This document shows positions 38,154-46,805 of a stretch of DNA of 64,000 bases, one piece after another. The notes under the pieces are model-generated. The model ran no database searches. It saw only the letters and a list, made by a program, of their open reading frames with translations, and was not told the origin of the DNA. The stretch is from an uncultured Saprospiraceae bacterium. Lineage in GTDB: Bacteria > Bacteroidota > Bacteroidia > Chitinophagales > Saprospiraceae. Every line of letters starts with the position of its first letter. Position 1 is the stretch's first letter. Location of the stretch: NCBI GenBank assembly GCA_938045585.1, contig CALIAU010000011.1:1-64000 (forward strand), read 5' to 3'. The position numbers and the translations under genes are program-made.

Positions 38154-38501
38154 ATGAGTGATATCTACTGCGAGCAAATTATCCCCGGCAAACTAGAGGT
38201 CGACATAATCTATGAAACGGATCTTGTCATGGCCTTTCACCATACCAAGCCGTACTGGGAGCAGCATGTAGTGATAATACCCAAAGAACATATTGAGTCT
38301 CTTTCATCTTACCCGAATTCAATAGCATTAAACAAAGACCTGTTTGAAGCAATGCAATACGTTACTAAAATCTTCGAAGACAAATATGGAGCCTGTCGCA
38401 TTTCATCTAACATTGGTTCTTACCAATCAAGCAAACACCTGCATTGGTATGTGCACTGGGGCGATCGTTTAGTGCAAGAGAGTGAAACACCAAAAAAGTA
38501 A
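38154..38501 (+). CDS. HIT-family protein with altered histidine triad
   Basis: The 115-residue cytoplasmic protein follows the HIT fold: YETDLVMAFHHTKPYWEQHVVIIPKEHI at 20-47 and KHLHWYVHWGDRL at 94-106. In the triad H-x-H-x-H, His95 and the probable nucleophile His97 are kept, but the third position is Tyr99 with a further His at 101. HIT proteins hydrolyse nucleoside phosphoramidates or dinucleotides; the change may weaken or alter activity. It follows the sulfatase gene by 17 bases, probably as the last gene of that operon; why a nucleotide hydrolase should sit there is unknown. Confidence 0.87.
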   Translation: MSDIYCEQIIPGKLEVDIIYETDLVMAFHHTKPYWEQHVVIIPKEHIESLSSYPNSIALNKDLFEAMQYVTKIFEDKYGACRISSNIGSYQSSKHLHWYVHWGDRLVQESETPKK

Positions 38502-38520
38502 TCGAATTATTATGAGAAAA

Positions 38521-38625
38521 AGGGCTCGCAGAGCCCGCGCGTGAGTGGTGGTAGCAGGCCGTAGGCGTCCAAAGGACCTGGCTGCGGACGACACGACCGC
38601 TTTTCTAAGAAAAGGGGGCACGCCC
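38521..38625 (-). repeat. GC-rich structured intergenic repeat, copy B
   Basis: Read on the minus strand it begins GGGCGTGCCCCC, has CTTTTCT/AGAAAAG as a stem (38600-38614), then GGTCGTGTCGTCCG and ends CACTCACGCGCGGG. A GGGCTC-GCA-GAGCCC hairpin is at 38522-38536. It lies 19 bases after the HIT gene stop and may act in 3'-end formation. Confidence 0.75.
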
Positions 38626-38720
38626 AAATCAAAAACTGAAATTACATCAAAGTAATTTTTTCAAGAAGCAGCGTTTTTCCATTCTCTCTTCTCTTCTGGG
38701 TGTACCAACTTAGTAAACTC

Positions 38721-41573
38721 ATGAAAACGTTAATTCAGTGTTTTATCATGTTGCTTCCATTTACGCTAAGTGCTCAAGATTGTGAGATTATCTTGCCGCA
38801 GGATACCTTTCTATGCGGATTCTCACAAGAATTTTTAATACAACCAGAGGGTGGTGTTTGGTCATTTGACTGTGGTGCAAGTCCCAATGGTCAAGAACAG
38901 ATGGTCAGTATCACTAACCTTGGAAATGGCTTCTGTGCTTTTAATTTTAATAGCTGCGGAATCTATGAACTGGTGTATACCTATGAGGAACCCGGTTGCA
39001 TTGCTGTGGATACATTCACAGTGTATGTAGACGATCCAAGTGCTAGTTCTCAGACAATAGATTTTGATAACAGCTTAGAATATGCTGACTATAGCTGTCA
39101 TAGTGGAGGTTCAGCAGAATGTACAAATATGCTCAGCATAGGAGGGCAGTCACCTCCCAGTCCGGTATGGGGAATATGTGGCGATGGATCATGCAGCGCG
39201 ACTATCTACACACCCATAGTTACGCCAGATCCAAATGATCCATGCATAGCCTTTGATGTGGATATACAATCTGTGAGTACGGGATCTAGTTTTTCTAGTT
39301 GCTGGGAGGGGGTGCAAGACAGTTTTATTTTAGTAGATACAGAAACAGGAGAAGTGCTTAGTAATGAATTTTTGGCCTATCTTGATTCTCTTGGTTTAGC
39401 AGATATATTATTGAATCTAACAGACTGTTCCATCATAGATTTCTCTTGCTTTACTGTAGGAGAAGAATGTATAGACTCCATCAGACAGGACACTTCCGAA
39501 CTGCTGATCCCAGTGCATCTTGGAGGAAATTGGAATTTATTATTAGCCCAGGATACTATCCGAATGATGGATACGACTGCGTTTAGCTATTTCTCTGATG
39601 ATTATTTACTTATTATAGAGCCAGGTGCAGATTATTATGGTCCAGATAATATAGATCTGAGCATATATCAACTAGTAAATGGCGGGAATGACACAATCAT
39701 GCCTTCAGATTATATTAGTTTCCAAATGCAATGGACGGAGGATTGGATCTATGATACACTAGAAATAATCCATCCTGAAATCGTGTATAAAGATTCCCTT
39801 GGTTGCCAAACATGCGGGGGACACAGCTCGGGTTCGTTTTTTAATGTCCCAGAAATACCAAGTTTTGATTGTGGTCCTATAGGCATCAGTTTTGATTTTA
39901 CCTGCGCATGTATGCCTTTTGAAATCTGGGCAAGTGCTAGTTCCATCAATTGTTTGGACTGTGCACATCTTTCTGCAAACTCATCTGATTTTGGGGTGAC
40001 CTATACTTGGTACGGTCCTGAGGCAAATGGTGTGCAGGGTTCGAATATAAGTGGAATTTGTACCCCAGGGCTGTATACTGTAATCGGTATTAATAGTTAT
40101 GGTTGTGAAGCCACTACCTCCATTTCGGTAGTAGAGGATTTTAATCAGGTCTATGTGGATATAAGCCCTCCAGATGTAATTAGCACTAGTAATCCTTGTG
40201 TCAGTCTGAATGGTTCTGCTACGAGTGATTTTCCTACCAACCTGAATATCTCTTGGACAGGACCCAATGGTTTTAGTTCAAATGATTTAAATCCAAGTGT
40301 TTGTGAGCCTGGGCAATATACCCTATATGCTTTAGACCCTTGGAGTTTTTGCGATGACCAGTTTACTGTTACTGTAGAAGAAATGATTGTAGTTGTAGAG
40401 GAGATTACAGCTGAAATTTGTTCTGATGAATGCTTTGAGATTGATGACCAGGAATATTGTGAATCGGGCTTTTATGTCTATCAAGCAAGCCCTAGTTTGA
40501 TTTATGAAATCAATCTGACGGTATACGAAATTCCAGAAATTGAAATTCTAACTCCTGCGGTGATAACAGAATCGCAGGGCTGTGTAGAGCTTATGATACA
40601 GGGATCTGGAACAACAGATATGTCTAGTCTACAATATATATGGTCAGGCCCTAATGGCTTTAGTTCAAACGATATGTTCATTACTGTTTGTGAAGAAGGA
40701 GAATATACACTGACTGCAGAAGAACAATCCTTTGCTTGTGCAATTAGTAAAAATATAGCGGTATTCCGATATGCAGAAACCATTGCCGAAATATGTGCTG
40801 GAGACTGCTACGACTTTGAAGGTGAAAGCTATTGTGATGCTGACGTCTACGCTGTGCAAGTGAATCCCTATTATACCCATGCGTTACAATTAAGTACGCA
40901 AGCACTTACGGAAAAGTATATAGACGAGCGTCTATGTCCAGGTGAAAGTATAGTTATTTATGGAGAAGAATACACAGAAGCTGGCCTGTATGAAATTATT
41001 ATTCCTGGTCTGGATGTTTGCGATACTATTGTGGAATTTGAACTCTTTGCTTACCCAAACCTCCCTAATGTAGAAGATCAAATTATAGAAACGTGTATAG
41101 TAGATGGTTTGACAATCGAGAATACAGTTTCTATTGGTGAGGACCTAATATATATGTGGAAGGATGGCGTAGAAGGGGAATCTCGTACTATCGATAAACC
41201 AGGTATATATGAACTGGATATCATTTCAGAATGTGAAATACGTACCCAACGATTTGAAATCATTGAAACGGTGGAGGACTTTGAAGATGCTGTGTATATT
41301 CCAAATATATTTTCCCCTAATCAGGATGGTTTAAATGATGAATTTATAGTGCAGAGTGGGGTAGAGCTATTAGATCTGAAGGTCCAAATATTTGACAGGT
41401 GGGGAAGTTCCATGTTTTATTCTGAAGATGTACTTATAGGATGGGATGGAACATTTAAGGAAAGAGCTGTTCCTAGTAATAGCTATGTCTATGTCGTAGA
41501 ATATAGTACACAAAGTTGTGATGAGAGACTGCATAAAAAATTAAAGTCTGGCACGATTACACTTATGAGATAG
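38721..41573 (+). CDS. T9SS type B (gliding-motility C-terminal) surface protein
   Basis: The protein of 951 residues starts best at ATG 38721 (MKTLIQCFIMLLPFTLSAQ); a GTG at 38700 is also open but adds residues before the signal. It is Cys-rich with several Ig-like or SprB-type repeats. Two of these share the FSSNDLNPSVCEPGQYTL / FSSNDMFITVCEEGEYTL pattern. The C-terminus has the type B gliding motility domain: VYIPNIFSPNQDGLNDEF, VQIFDRWGSSMFYSED, GWDGTFK and VYVVEYS, ending KSGTITLMR. This tail directs export through the same machinery as type A but gives soluble or partner-bound surface proteins. Role is adhesion or motility by inference. Confidence 0.9.
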   Translation: MKTLIQCFIMLLPFTLSAQDCEIILPQDTFLCGFSQEFLIQPEGGVWSFDCGASPNGQEQMVSITNLGNGFCAFNFNSCGIYELVYTYEEPGCIAVDTFTVYVDDPSASSQTIDFDNSLEYADYSCHSGGSAECTNMLSIGGQSPPSPVWGICGDGSCSATIYTPIVTPDPNDPCIAFDVDIQSVSTGSSFSSCWEGVQDSFILVDTETGEVLSNEFLAYLDSLGLADILLNLTDCSIIDFSCFTVGEECIDSIRQDTSELLIPVHLGGNWNLLLAQDTIRMMDTTAFSYFSDDYLLIIEPGADYYGPDNIDLSIYQLVNGGNDTIMPSDYISFQMQWTEDWIYDTLEIIHPEIVYKDSLGCQTCGGHSSGSFFNVPEIPSFDCGPIGISFDFTCACMPFEIWASASSINCLDCAHLSANSSDFGVTYTWYGPEANGVQGSNISGICTPGLYTVIGINSYGCEATTSISVVEDFNQVYVDISPPDVISTSNPCVSLNGSATSDFPTNLNISWTGPNGFSSNDLNPSVCEPGQYTLYALDPWSFCDDQFTVTVEEMIVVVEEITAEICSDECFEIDDQEYCESGFYVYQASPSLIYEINLTVYEIPEIEILTPAVITESQGCVELMIQGSGTTDMSSLQYIWSGPNGFSSNDMFITVCEEGEYTLTAEEQSFACAISKNIAVFRYAETIAEICAGDCYDFEGESYCDADVYAVQVNPYYTHALQLSTQALTEKYIDERLCPGESIVIYGEEYTEAGLYEIIIPGLDVCDTIVEFELFAYPNLPNVEDQIIETCIVDGLTIENTVSIGEDLIYMWKDGVEGESRTIDKPGIYELDIISECEIRTQRFEIIETVEDFEDAVYIPNIFSPNQDGLNDEFIVQSGVELLDLKVQIFDRWGSSMFYSEDVLIGWDGTFKERAVPSNSYVYVVEYSTQSCDERLHKKLKSGTITLMR

Positions 41574-42020
41574 TTTTATTGCAATGTATGCGGATAGTTA
41601 ATTAAAGACATTCGCGTACATTTTTTAGTTTTTGTACGATCAACTCTAAAATAAAAAGTAAGATTTGTTGTTTATACCTCGATGTAAGAATAACGTTTAG
41701 GAATTATCATAATTCCCGGAGCTCGTGCAAGCGAGCTCTGTTTTTTAGCTCCTAGTTAATATTGCTAGATTCTGCTTTACAACATCCATTGTAAATTTCA
41801 CTGGAATACGTATATATCTTATACGTATTTCATGTAAAACTGTCTATTTTCCATTTTAGCCCCATAATACCCGAATATATTTAAGAAAATCTTAATTTTT
41901 CCAAATAATATGCGGTTTGAATGAACTTTTTGATGTGTAAAGCAATTATTTTAGTAGAATCGCAGTTATATACTGTGAGTTGGTCTTTAGGATCAAGAAT
42001 TTATCATAAAAAGCTATATA
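41574..42020. other. 447-base intergenic region
   Basis: It includes the terminator at 41719-41746. The remaining 270 bases before the small gene are AT-rich and give no further gene, promoter or RNA I can support. Confidence 0.5.
41719..41746 (+). terminator. Rho-independent terminator after the type B T9SS gene
   Basis: GAGCTCG (41719-41725) pairs with CGAGCTC (41732-41738) around a six-base loop and is followed by TGTTTTTT. It is 146 bases after the stop at 41573, so the transcript has a long 3' tail. Confidence 0.82.
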
Positions 42021-42236
42021 ATGGCGAGTAGAAATAAAAAGTTTGATTTCGGGAAAGAAAATTATTACTTCGAGATCAGAAATGGTAGTATTGGAAGAAT
42101 TACTATTAAAAGAAAAGAAAAGCAAGAAGCTGAATACACGTTCTTGAATTATAAAAGAGTAGGCAAGAATGTTGAGTGGTTAGGGAAGTGGGAAGGTAAA
42201 AAGTTTATAGAAACCGATGAGCCTAAGTTAAAATAG
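42021..42236 (+). CDS. Small basic protein of unknown function
   Basis: The 71-residue, Lys-rich product reads MASRNKKFDFGKENYYFEIRN and so on, with alternating strand-like segments (GRITIKRKEKQEAEYTFLNY; VEWLGKWEGKKFIE). There is no signal peptide or membrane span. It is flanked by terminators at 41719 and 42259, so it is a single-gene unit with its own promoter. No family is recognised; a small nucleic-acid-binding or beta-sheet protein is possible. Confidence 0.65.
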   Translation: MASRNKKFDFGKENYYFEIRNGSIGRITIKRKEKQEAEYTFLNYKRVGKNVEWLGKWEGKKFIETDEPKLK

Positions 42237-42258
42237 AGATCATTGCATAAGATATTTG

Positions 42259-42290
42259 AAAGGAGCTAATTGTTAGCTCCTTTTTTTGTT
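42259..42290 (+). terminator. Rho-independent terminator of the small basic protein gene
   Basis: AAAGGAGCTAA pairs perfectly with TTAGCTCCTTT (11 base pairs, 3-base loop) and continues into a T run. Confidence 0.92.
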
Positions 42291-42437
42291 TTATAGTTTT
42301 TGATAAATGAGATGCTAAGGCAATGGAAAATGGAGAGCCTGCCTACCTCTTGTAAGAGAGCAGCGTGTTAATCCTATTAAAATATAATGCAGTTCCACTT
42401 CAAGCAGAATCGAATTTTCTAGTCTGAGAGAAGTCCG

Positions 42438-44303
42438 TCAATTAATCTCCAATACCTTGACTTCCACCCGCTGATTTTTCTTTCTACCACCTACCGTTTC
42501 ATTGGTTGCAATAGGCTTGCGTTTACCGTAGCCCTTATATTGTAGACGACTTTTCGGAATTCCTTTTTCGTATAAGTAATCCGCAATTGACTTTGCTCTC
42601 TTGGTAGAAAGTTCGTCGCAGTACTCATGTGAAGGAACACCATTTGTATGTCCACCTATTTCTACAATCAAATTATCGTTCTGTTCCAAAAAGACAAAGA
42701 CCTCATCTAAAAGAGGGAAGTTCTTAGGATCTACGTTGACACTATCTGCAGGATAATACATATTTTTAATCTGCATGGTCGCGCCCACCTTCACATTCTC
42801 CATAGACAATTCAGGAAGAAGTTTTGGCCCCTCTATTATGAAGCTGGCAACCTGCGTGCATCCGTTGCCATCCGTTACGGTTACAGTGTGTTCTCCCATG
42901 CTCAGCTTTTCTGCTGTTAGTCCTCTCTCTCCATTGTCAAAGGCAACCTTCAAAGGCTGCGTTCCACCAGAAATATCTACACGTGCAAATCCATCTTTCT
43001 TACGCGACTTGCTAATACCACTTGTTTCTACTACCTGTATCTTAATAGGGCTTACGGCCTTAATGATAACCTCCTCATTCAATGTAGTTCCTCCTGCGTC
43101 TGTTATAGTCACATTGTAATCACCAGGTGCCATATTCTTCGGTTGGTTTCCAGAGACAGAAGCATCAGACCAATTATATGTATATGGAGGGACACCGCCT
43201 TGAACCATTAAGTTTACAGCAGCATTGTTTTCTCCCGCACAGGTGATTTCGTTTTCTACGACAGCAAGCGCAACAAGTTGAGGGGCACTTACACGTACTG
43301 GTTCTTTCTTGACCTGAGCTGCTAGTTCCACCTCTTCAGCAACAGGCTTTTCTGCCTCAATAATAACGGGCGGCTCTGGTACTTCAGGAACCTCCGGCTC
43401 TTCCGGCTCGTCTTTAATAGTAATCTTGTATACACCTGAACGTTTTGTTCCAAAGTAGATATTTCCTTCTGAGTCTTTCTCAAGATCTTTTGCCTCCTTA
43501 CTTAACCAACCTAGTATGTCAGAGTATTCAATGATTTCATCAGAATACGGATCGAGTCTTGTGAGAATATCTGAAGCAACGTAGAGCTTGTCATTAGCAT
43601 CAACAATGATGTCATTAATTCTTCCCTTGTAAAGCCCCTCGCGGATGCCTACAGGATACCATCTATTGTTTTCATCTATTAGGTAGAGGTCTTTTTCAGA
43701 TAATAGCCAAACCCCTTCTTTGTTCTCAGTGATGGCAATCATTTTATCCTTCCCATCATAATTCTTCCACTTTCCTTTCTCGTTTATCCGTACGATTCCC
43801 TTATTTGTACCAATCCATAAGTTGTTATTCCTATCTGCGTGGATAAAATTAATATGATTGGATTCTAAGGCAGTATTTCTTGTAGAGTAGGGCGTCAGGT
43901 CAGAGTGCGTTCTGAGATCATGTGTAAACACGCCATCATTCGTACCTATCCAGATTTTGTTATTATAATCTGCCATGCAAGAGATAGCTAAGGAAGGATC
44001 TTTAAGTGTAAACAAACGATCGTCTGCTAGTACTACATGGTTTTCTTCCAAACCTGCAAATACACCCTTTTCGCTAGATGTAAGGGCATAGGCTTCTGCA
44101 CCTGTATATACTGGACTGGCCATACCATCGGCGATTCTAAACAAACCACCCTGGGTTGCTGTCCATACCTCGTTGTCATTGACAACATAAATCTTATTAA
44201 TGGCGATATCGCCAATGCCTTTGATACGTTCAAGGGTTAGCTCTTGTGCTGAAACCTGAATACAACTTATAAATACAAAAGCGAGAATTGTGAAAATGCG
44301 CAT
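42438..44303 (-). CDS. OmpA-family protein with beta-propeller and SprB-like domains
   Basis: The 621-residue outer-membrane protein has a signal peptide (SCIQVSAQ) and residues about 25-310 of propeller-like repeats like those of two-component regulators (NKIWIGTNDGVFTHDL; NNNLWIGTNKGIVRIN; GNIYFGTKRSGVYKIT). A Pro/Glu-rich linker PEEPEVPEVPEPPVIIE spans about 313-345. Two SprB-type beta domains follow (about 365-435 and 445-520), then an OmpA domain that binds peptidoglycan: GGHTNGVPSHEYCDELSTKRA and SRLQYKGYGKRKPIA. The combination of sensory-type propeller and cell-wall anchor is uncommon. Confidence 0.88.
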   Translation of the reverse strand: MRIFTILAFVFISCIQVSAQELTLERIKGIGDIAINKIYVVNDNEVWTATQGGLFRIADGMASPVYTGAEAYALTSSEKGVFAGLEENHVVLADDRLFTLKDPSLAISCMADYNNKIWIGTNDGVFTHDLRTHSDLTPYSTRNTALESNHINFIHADRNNNLWIGTNKGIVRINEKGKWKNYDGKDKMIAITENKEGVWLLSEKDLYLIDENNRWYPVGIREGLYKGRINDIIVDANDKLYVASDILTRLDPYSDEIIEYSDILGWLSKEAKDLEKDSEGNIYFGTKRSGVYKITIKDEPEEPEVPEVPEPPVIIEAEKPVAEEVELAAQVKKEPVRVSAPQLVALAVVENEITCAGENNAAVNLMVQGGVPPYTYNWSDASVSGNQPKNMAPGDYNVTITDAGGTTLNEEVIIKAVSPIKIQVVETSGISKSRKKDGFARVDISGGTQPLKVAFDNGERGLTAEKLSMGEHTVTVTDGNGCTQVASFIIEGPKLLPELSMENVKVGATMQIKNMYYPADSVNVDPKNFPLLDEVFVFLEQNDNLIVEIGGHTNGVPSHEYCDELSTKRAKSIADYLYEKGIPKSRLQYKGYGKRKPIATNETVGGRKKNQRVEVKVLEIN

Positions 44304-44401
44304 AAACTTATACTAATTATTAAAAACTGTTACGTGTACTGTTGAGACGGAGGAATGAGTCGAAGGTTTCATTTTAAGGAAAGTATAACACTGGGAGCCT
44401 G

Positions 44402-44959
44402 CTATGGCAAACGCATCCAACCCAATAGGTCATAATCCGCTACGGTATAAATTCCCTTAAATTCAACTATTTTTAGTGTTCTACGACTTTTCTTACCCCA
44501 GTTTTGTTGGATCATCTCTACCTCATTATCAGTGACTCGAGTGACAATCCCCATGTGACCAAAGGGCATCATCTTATTAGCACCATATACTATGATATCA
44601 CCTTCACGGGGTAGGTCATAGCGTATGTTTTTAAACTGTACTAGGCCTCTTTTAGCGTTGTAACCTCCTGTAGGTAAATCCTTGTCAAAGAAGGACTTAG
44701 CGTGGCCATAACTATCTGGCATCATGTGACCATAATGCTCATAGTAGTAGCGCTTAACAAACTCCACACACTGAAACCGTAGACCCAGATTATAGCCTTC
44801 ACGCGTTACATTGCGTCCCTCCACATGGGAAACATTTCCATTATAATAAACAGCCACATTGTTATGTGAATCTATAATATCGCCTATTCTAGGACCACTC
44901 GAAACAAAAGAGAGGGAAAACAAGGCAATTAAAACAATATAAAGACGTGCTATACTCAT
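44402..44959 (-). CDS. CHAP-domain amidase-like secreted protein
   Basis: The 185-residue protein starts best at ATG 44959 (MSIARLYIVLIALFSLSFVSS), giving a clean signal; the open frame reaches an upstream TTG at 44965. It has a CHAP domain with catalytic Cys in FQCVEFVKRYYYEHYG, His in PFGHMGIVTRV and Asn in MIQQNWG, the triad of peptidoglycan amidases and endopeptidases. It should act on cell-wall peptides in the periplasm. It is divergent from ffh and lies about 100 bases from the OmpA-propeller gene on the same strand. Confidence 0.87.
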   Translation of the reverse strand: MSIARLYIVLIALFSLSFVSSGPRIGDIIDSHNNVAVYYNGNVSHVEGRNVTREGYNLGLRFQCVEFVKRYYYEHYGHMMPDSYGHAKSFFDKDLPTGGYNAKRGLVQFKNIRYDLPREGDIIVYGANKMMPFGHMGIVTRVTDNEVEMIQQNWGKKSRRTLKIVEFKGIYTVADYDLLGWMRLP

Positions 44960-44972
44960 ATCCAATCTGTTA

Positions 44973-44980
44973 CAAAATTA
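44973..44980 (-). promoter_or_regulatory. Candidate -7 box of the CHAP gene
   Basis: On the minus strand TAATTTTG matches TAnnTTTG and lies 13 bases from the start codon at 44959. The short distance would leave a very short leader; no matching TTTG is seen upstream. Confidence 0.35.
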
Positions 44981-45096
44981 ATCAACGAATTCATCTATTC
45001 TTTAGTTTGATGATAATTTTTTTTAATATGATTTTGACTTTTTATAAGCTTTCTACCATCTTCTGCTATTTCACTGCTTTTTTAGCGCTTTTCCAA

Positions 45097-45104
45097 TATA
45101 TTTG
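45097..45104 (+). promoter_or_regulatory. Promoter -7 box of ffh
   Basis: TATATTTG is a perfect TAnnTTTG box, 21 bases before the ATG at 45126. The possible TTG start at 45102 lies inside it, which argues for the later ATG. Confidence 0.65.
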
Positions 45105-45125
45105 CAGCCTAAACAGACTAACACA

Positions 45126-46469
45126 ATGTTTGATAATCTTACGGACAAACTAGAAGGCGCCTTTAAAAATCTTAAAGGGGAAGGGAAATTAACGGAAATC
45201 AATGTCGCGCAGTCAATTAAGGAGATACGACGTGCTCTCGTAGCTGCCGATGTGAACTATAAGATTGCCAAGGAATTTACTGACAATGTAAAGAACAAAG
45301 CCCTAGGTACCTCTAATATTCTCAATGCTGTAAAGCCAGGCGAACTCATGATCAAAATCGTCATGGACGAGATGATCGAACTCATGGGAGGCGCCGCTGA
45401 GGGAATATCTGTAAAAGGGAATCCTGCCATTGTACTTATCGCAGGTCTCCAAGGTTCTGGTAAGACGACCTTTTCAGGAAAACTCGCTAAATATCTCAAG
45501 GAAAAGAAACGACTTAAACCCTTACTAGTTGCCTGTGATGTCTATAGACCAGCCGCCATTGATCAGTTGACGGTTATTGCAGAACAGGTGGGCGTGGGCA
45601 TTTTCAAAAACCCAGAAAGCAAGAACCCGGTAGAAATTTCTGCTGAAGCCATCCAATATGCTAAGTCCAATGGCTACAATGTCATGATCGTCGATACCGC
45701 AGGACGTACCAGTGTGGACACAGAGATGATGAATGAGATTGAAGAGATTAAAAATGCACTCGATCCTAACGAAACACTCTTTGTCGTAGATGCGATGACC
45801 GGACAAGATGCTGTGAATGTCGCACAAGCATTTAACGAACGCATTGATTATACCGGTGTCGTTCTTTCTAAATTAGATGGTGACACGAGAGGGGGAGCAG
45901 CACTCTCGGTAAAGTACACGGTAGGAAAGCCTATCAAGTTTATTAGCACCGGAGAGAAGATGGATAAGATGGATGTCTTTCATCCAGATAGAATGGCGCA
46001 GAGAATTCTGGGCATGGGAGATATCGTCAGCTTCGTAGAGAAAGCCCAAGAACAATTCGATGAGAAAGAAGCGAAACGACTAGAAAGTAAAATTCGCAAG
46101 AATAAATTTGACTTTAATGACTTCCACAAACAACTGAATCAGATTAGAAAGATGGGAGATATCAAAAGTCTCTTAGGCATGATCCCAGGTATGGGTAAGG
46201 CCATAAAAAATCTAGACATTGATGACTCCGCCTTCTCCAAAGTGGAAGCAATTATTCAATCCATGACGCCCAAGGAACGCGGCAATCCAGAGTTACTTAA
46301 CATGAGTCGCAAGCGTAGAATTGCTAAAGGCTGTGGTAAGACCATCCACGAAATAAATATGTTCGTAAAACAGTTTGATCAGATGCGTAAGATGATGCAC
46401 AAGATGAGTAAGGGCAAGGGCATGGATCAAATGATGCAAAATTTCCCCGGCGGCGGCAAGTTCAATTAA
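45126..46469 (+). CDS. ffh: Signal recognition particle protein Ffh (SRP54)
   Basis: The 448-residue GTPase binds signal sequences of nascent membrane proteins and carries them with 4.5S RNA to FtsY. The start is taken at 45126 (MFDNLTDKLEGAF). The N domain is followed by the G domain with the P loop GLQGSGKTTF at about 107-116, DTAGRT at about 190-195 and SKLDGDTRGG, then the Met-rich M domain (MIPGMGKAIKNL, RKRRIAKGCG, MMHKMSKGKGMDQMMQ), which holds the signal-peptide groove and RNA-binding motif. Its neighbours are not SRP-related. Confidence 0.98.
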   Translation: MFDNLTDKLEGAFKNLKGEGKLTEINVAQSIKEIRRALVAADVNYKIAKEFTDNVKNKALGTSNILNAVKPGELMIKIVMDEMIELMGGAAEGISVKGNPAIVLIAGLQGSGKTTFSGKLAKYLKEKKRLKPLLVACDVYRPAAIDQLTVIAEQVGVGIFKNPESKNPVEISAEAIQYAKSNGYNVMIVDTAGRTSVDTEMMNEIEEIKNALDPNETLFVVDAMTGQDAVNVAQAFNERIDYTGVVLSKLDGDTRGGAALSVKYTVGKPIKFISTGEKMDKMDVFHPDRMAQRILGMGDIVSFVEKAQEQFDEKEAKRLESKIRKNKFDFNDFHKQLNQIRKMGDIKSLLGMIPGMGKAIKNLDIDDSAFSKVEAIIQSMTPKERGNPELLNMSRKRRIAKGCGKTIHEINMFVKQFDQMRKMMHKMSKGKGMDQMMQNFPGGGKFN

Positions 46470-46548
46470 AAATATTCCTTTTGCCTTAAGCAAGTTTGTA
46501 CGCTCTTCACATTTGTTTTGTATAACTATGTAAGTTCCGTCTGTTCGT

Positions 46549-46577
46549 CCTGCCTGCTTGCGCACGCAGGCAAGCCG
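46549..46577. repeat. 29-base palindromic repeat, inverted copy of 59160-59188
   Basis: The core GCCTGCTTGCGCACGCAGGC is a hairpin-forming palindrome flanked by runs of CGTTCGTC or similar. The reverse complement recurs at 59160-59188 with one base changed. Confidence 0.85.
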
Positions 46578-46607
46578 TTTCGTCTGTTCGTCCGTTCGTC
46601 CTTTTTC

Positions 46608-46706
46608 GGGAGATCCCTCCATTGCCTACTGCAACTCCGGGCCGGGCTATCCGTTCGTATGTGCTCACTCCGTTCCGCGCAACCCACTTCTATCCCTATC
46701 TCGGGG
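46608..46706 (+). repeat. GC-rich structured intergenic repeat, copy C
   Basis: Reads GGGAGATCCCTCC, then GGGCCGGGCTATCCGTTCG and CCCACTTCTATCCCTATCTC, the same order of landmarks as copies A, B and D, but the most divergent of the four. Confidence 0.6.
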
Positions 46707-46805
46707 GGATAGCAATATGTTCTAGATCGTAATAAGACCTTGAAAAACCATTTTCTCTAGGTAATTCACATTCTTAGGCCTACCTTGTAAACAATTGCTA
46801 GCCTT

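Larger units (their letters stand above)
46470..46805. other. 336-base intergenic region built of repeats
   Basis: Contains CGTTCGTC-type short repeats around a 29-base palindromic repeat (46549-46577) and structured repeat C (46608-46706). No gene is supported. Confidence 0.75.

Noticed and set aside
38700-38720. GTG start at 38700 for the type B T9SS protein
   Set aside because: The ATG at 38721 directly begins a regular signal peptide.
45102-45125. TTG start of ffh at 45102
   Set aside because: This codon lies within the TATATTTG promoter box; ATG at 45126 gives the normal N-terminus.
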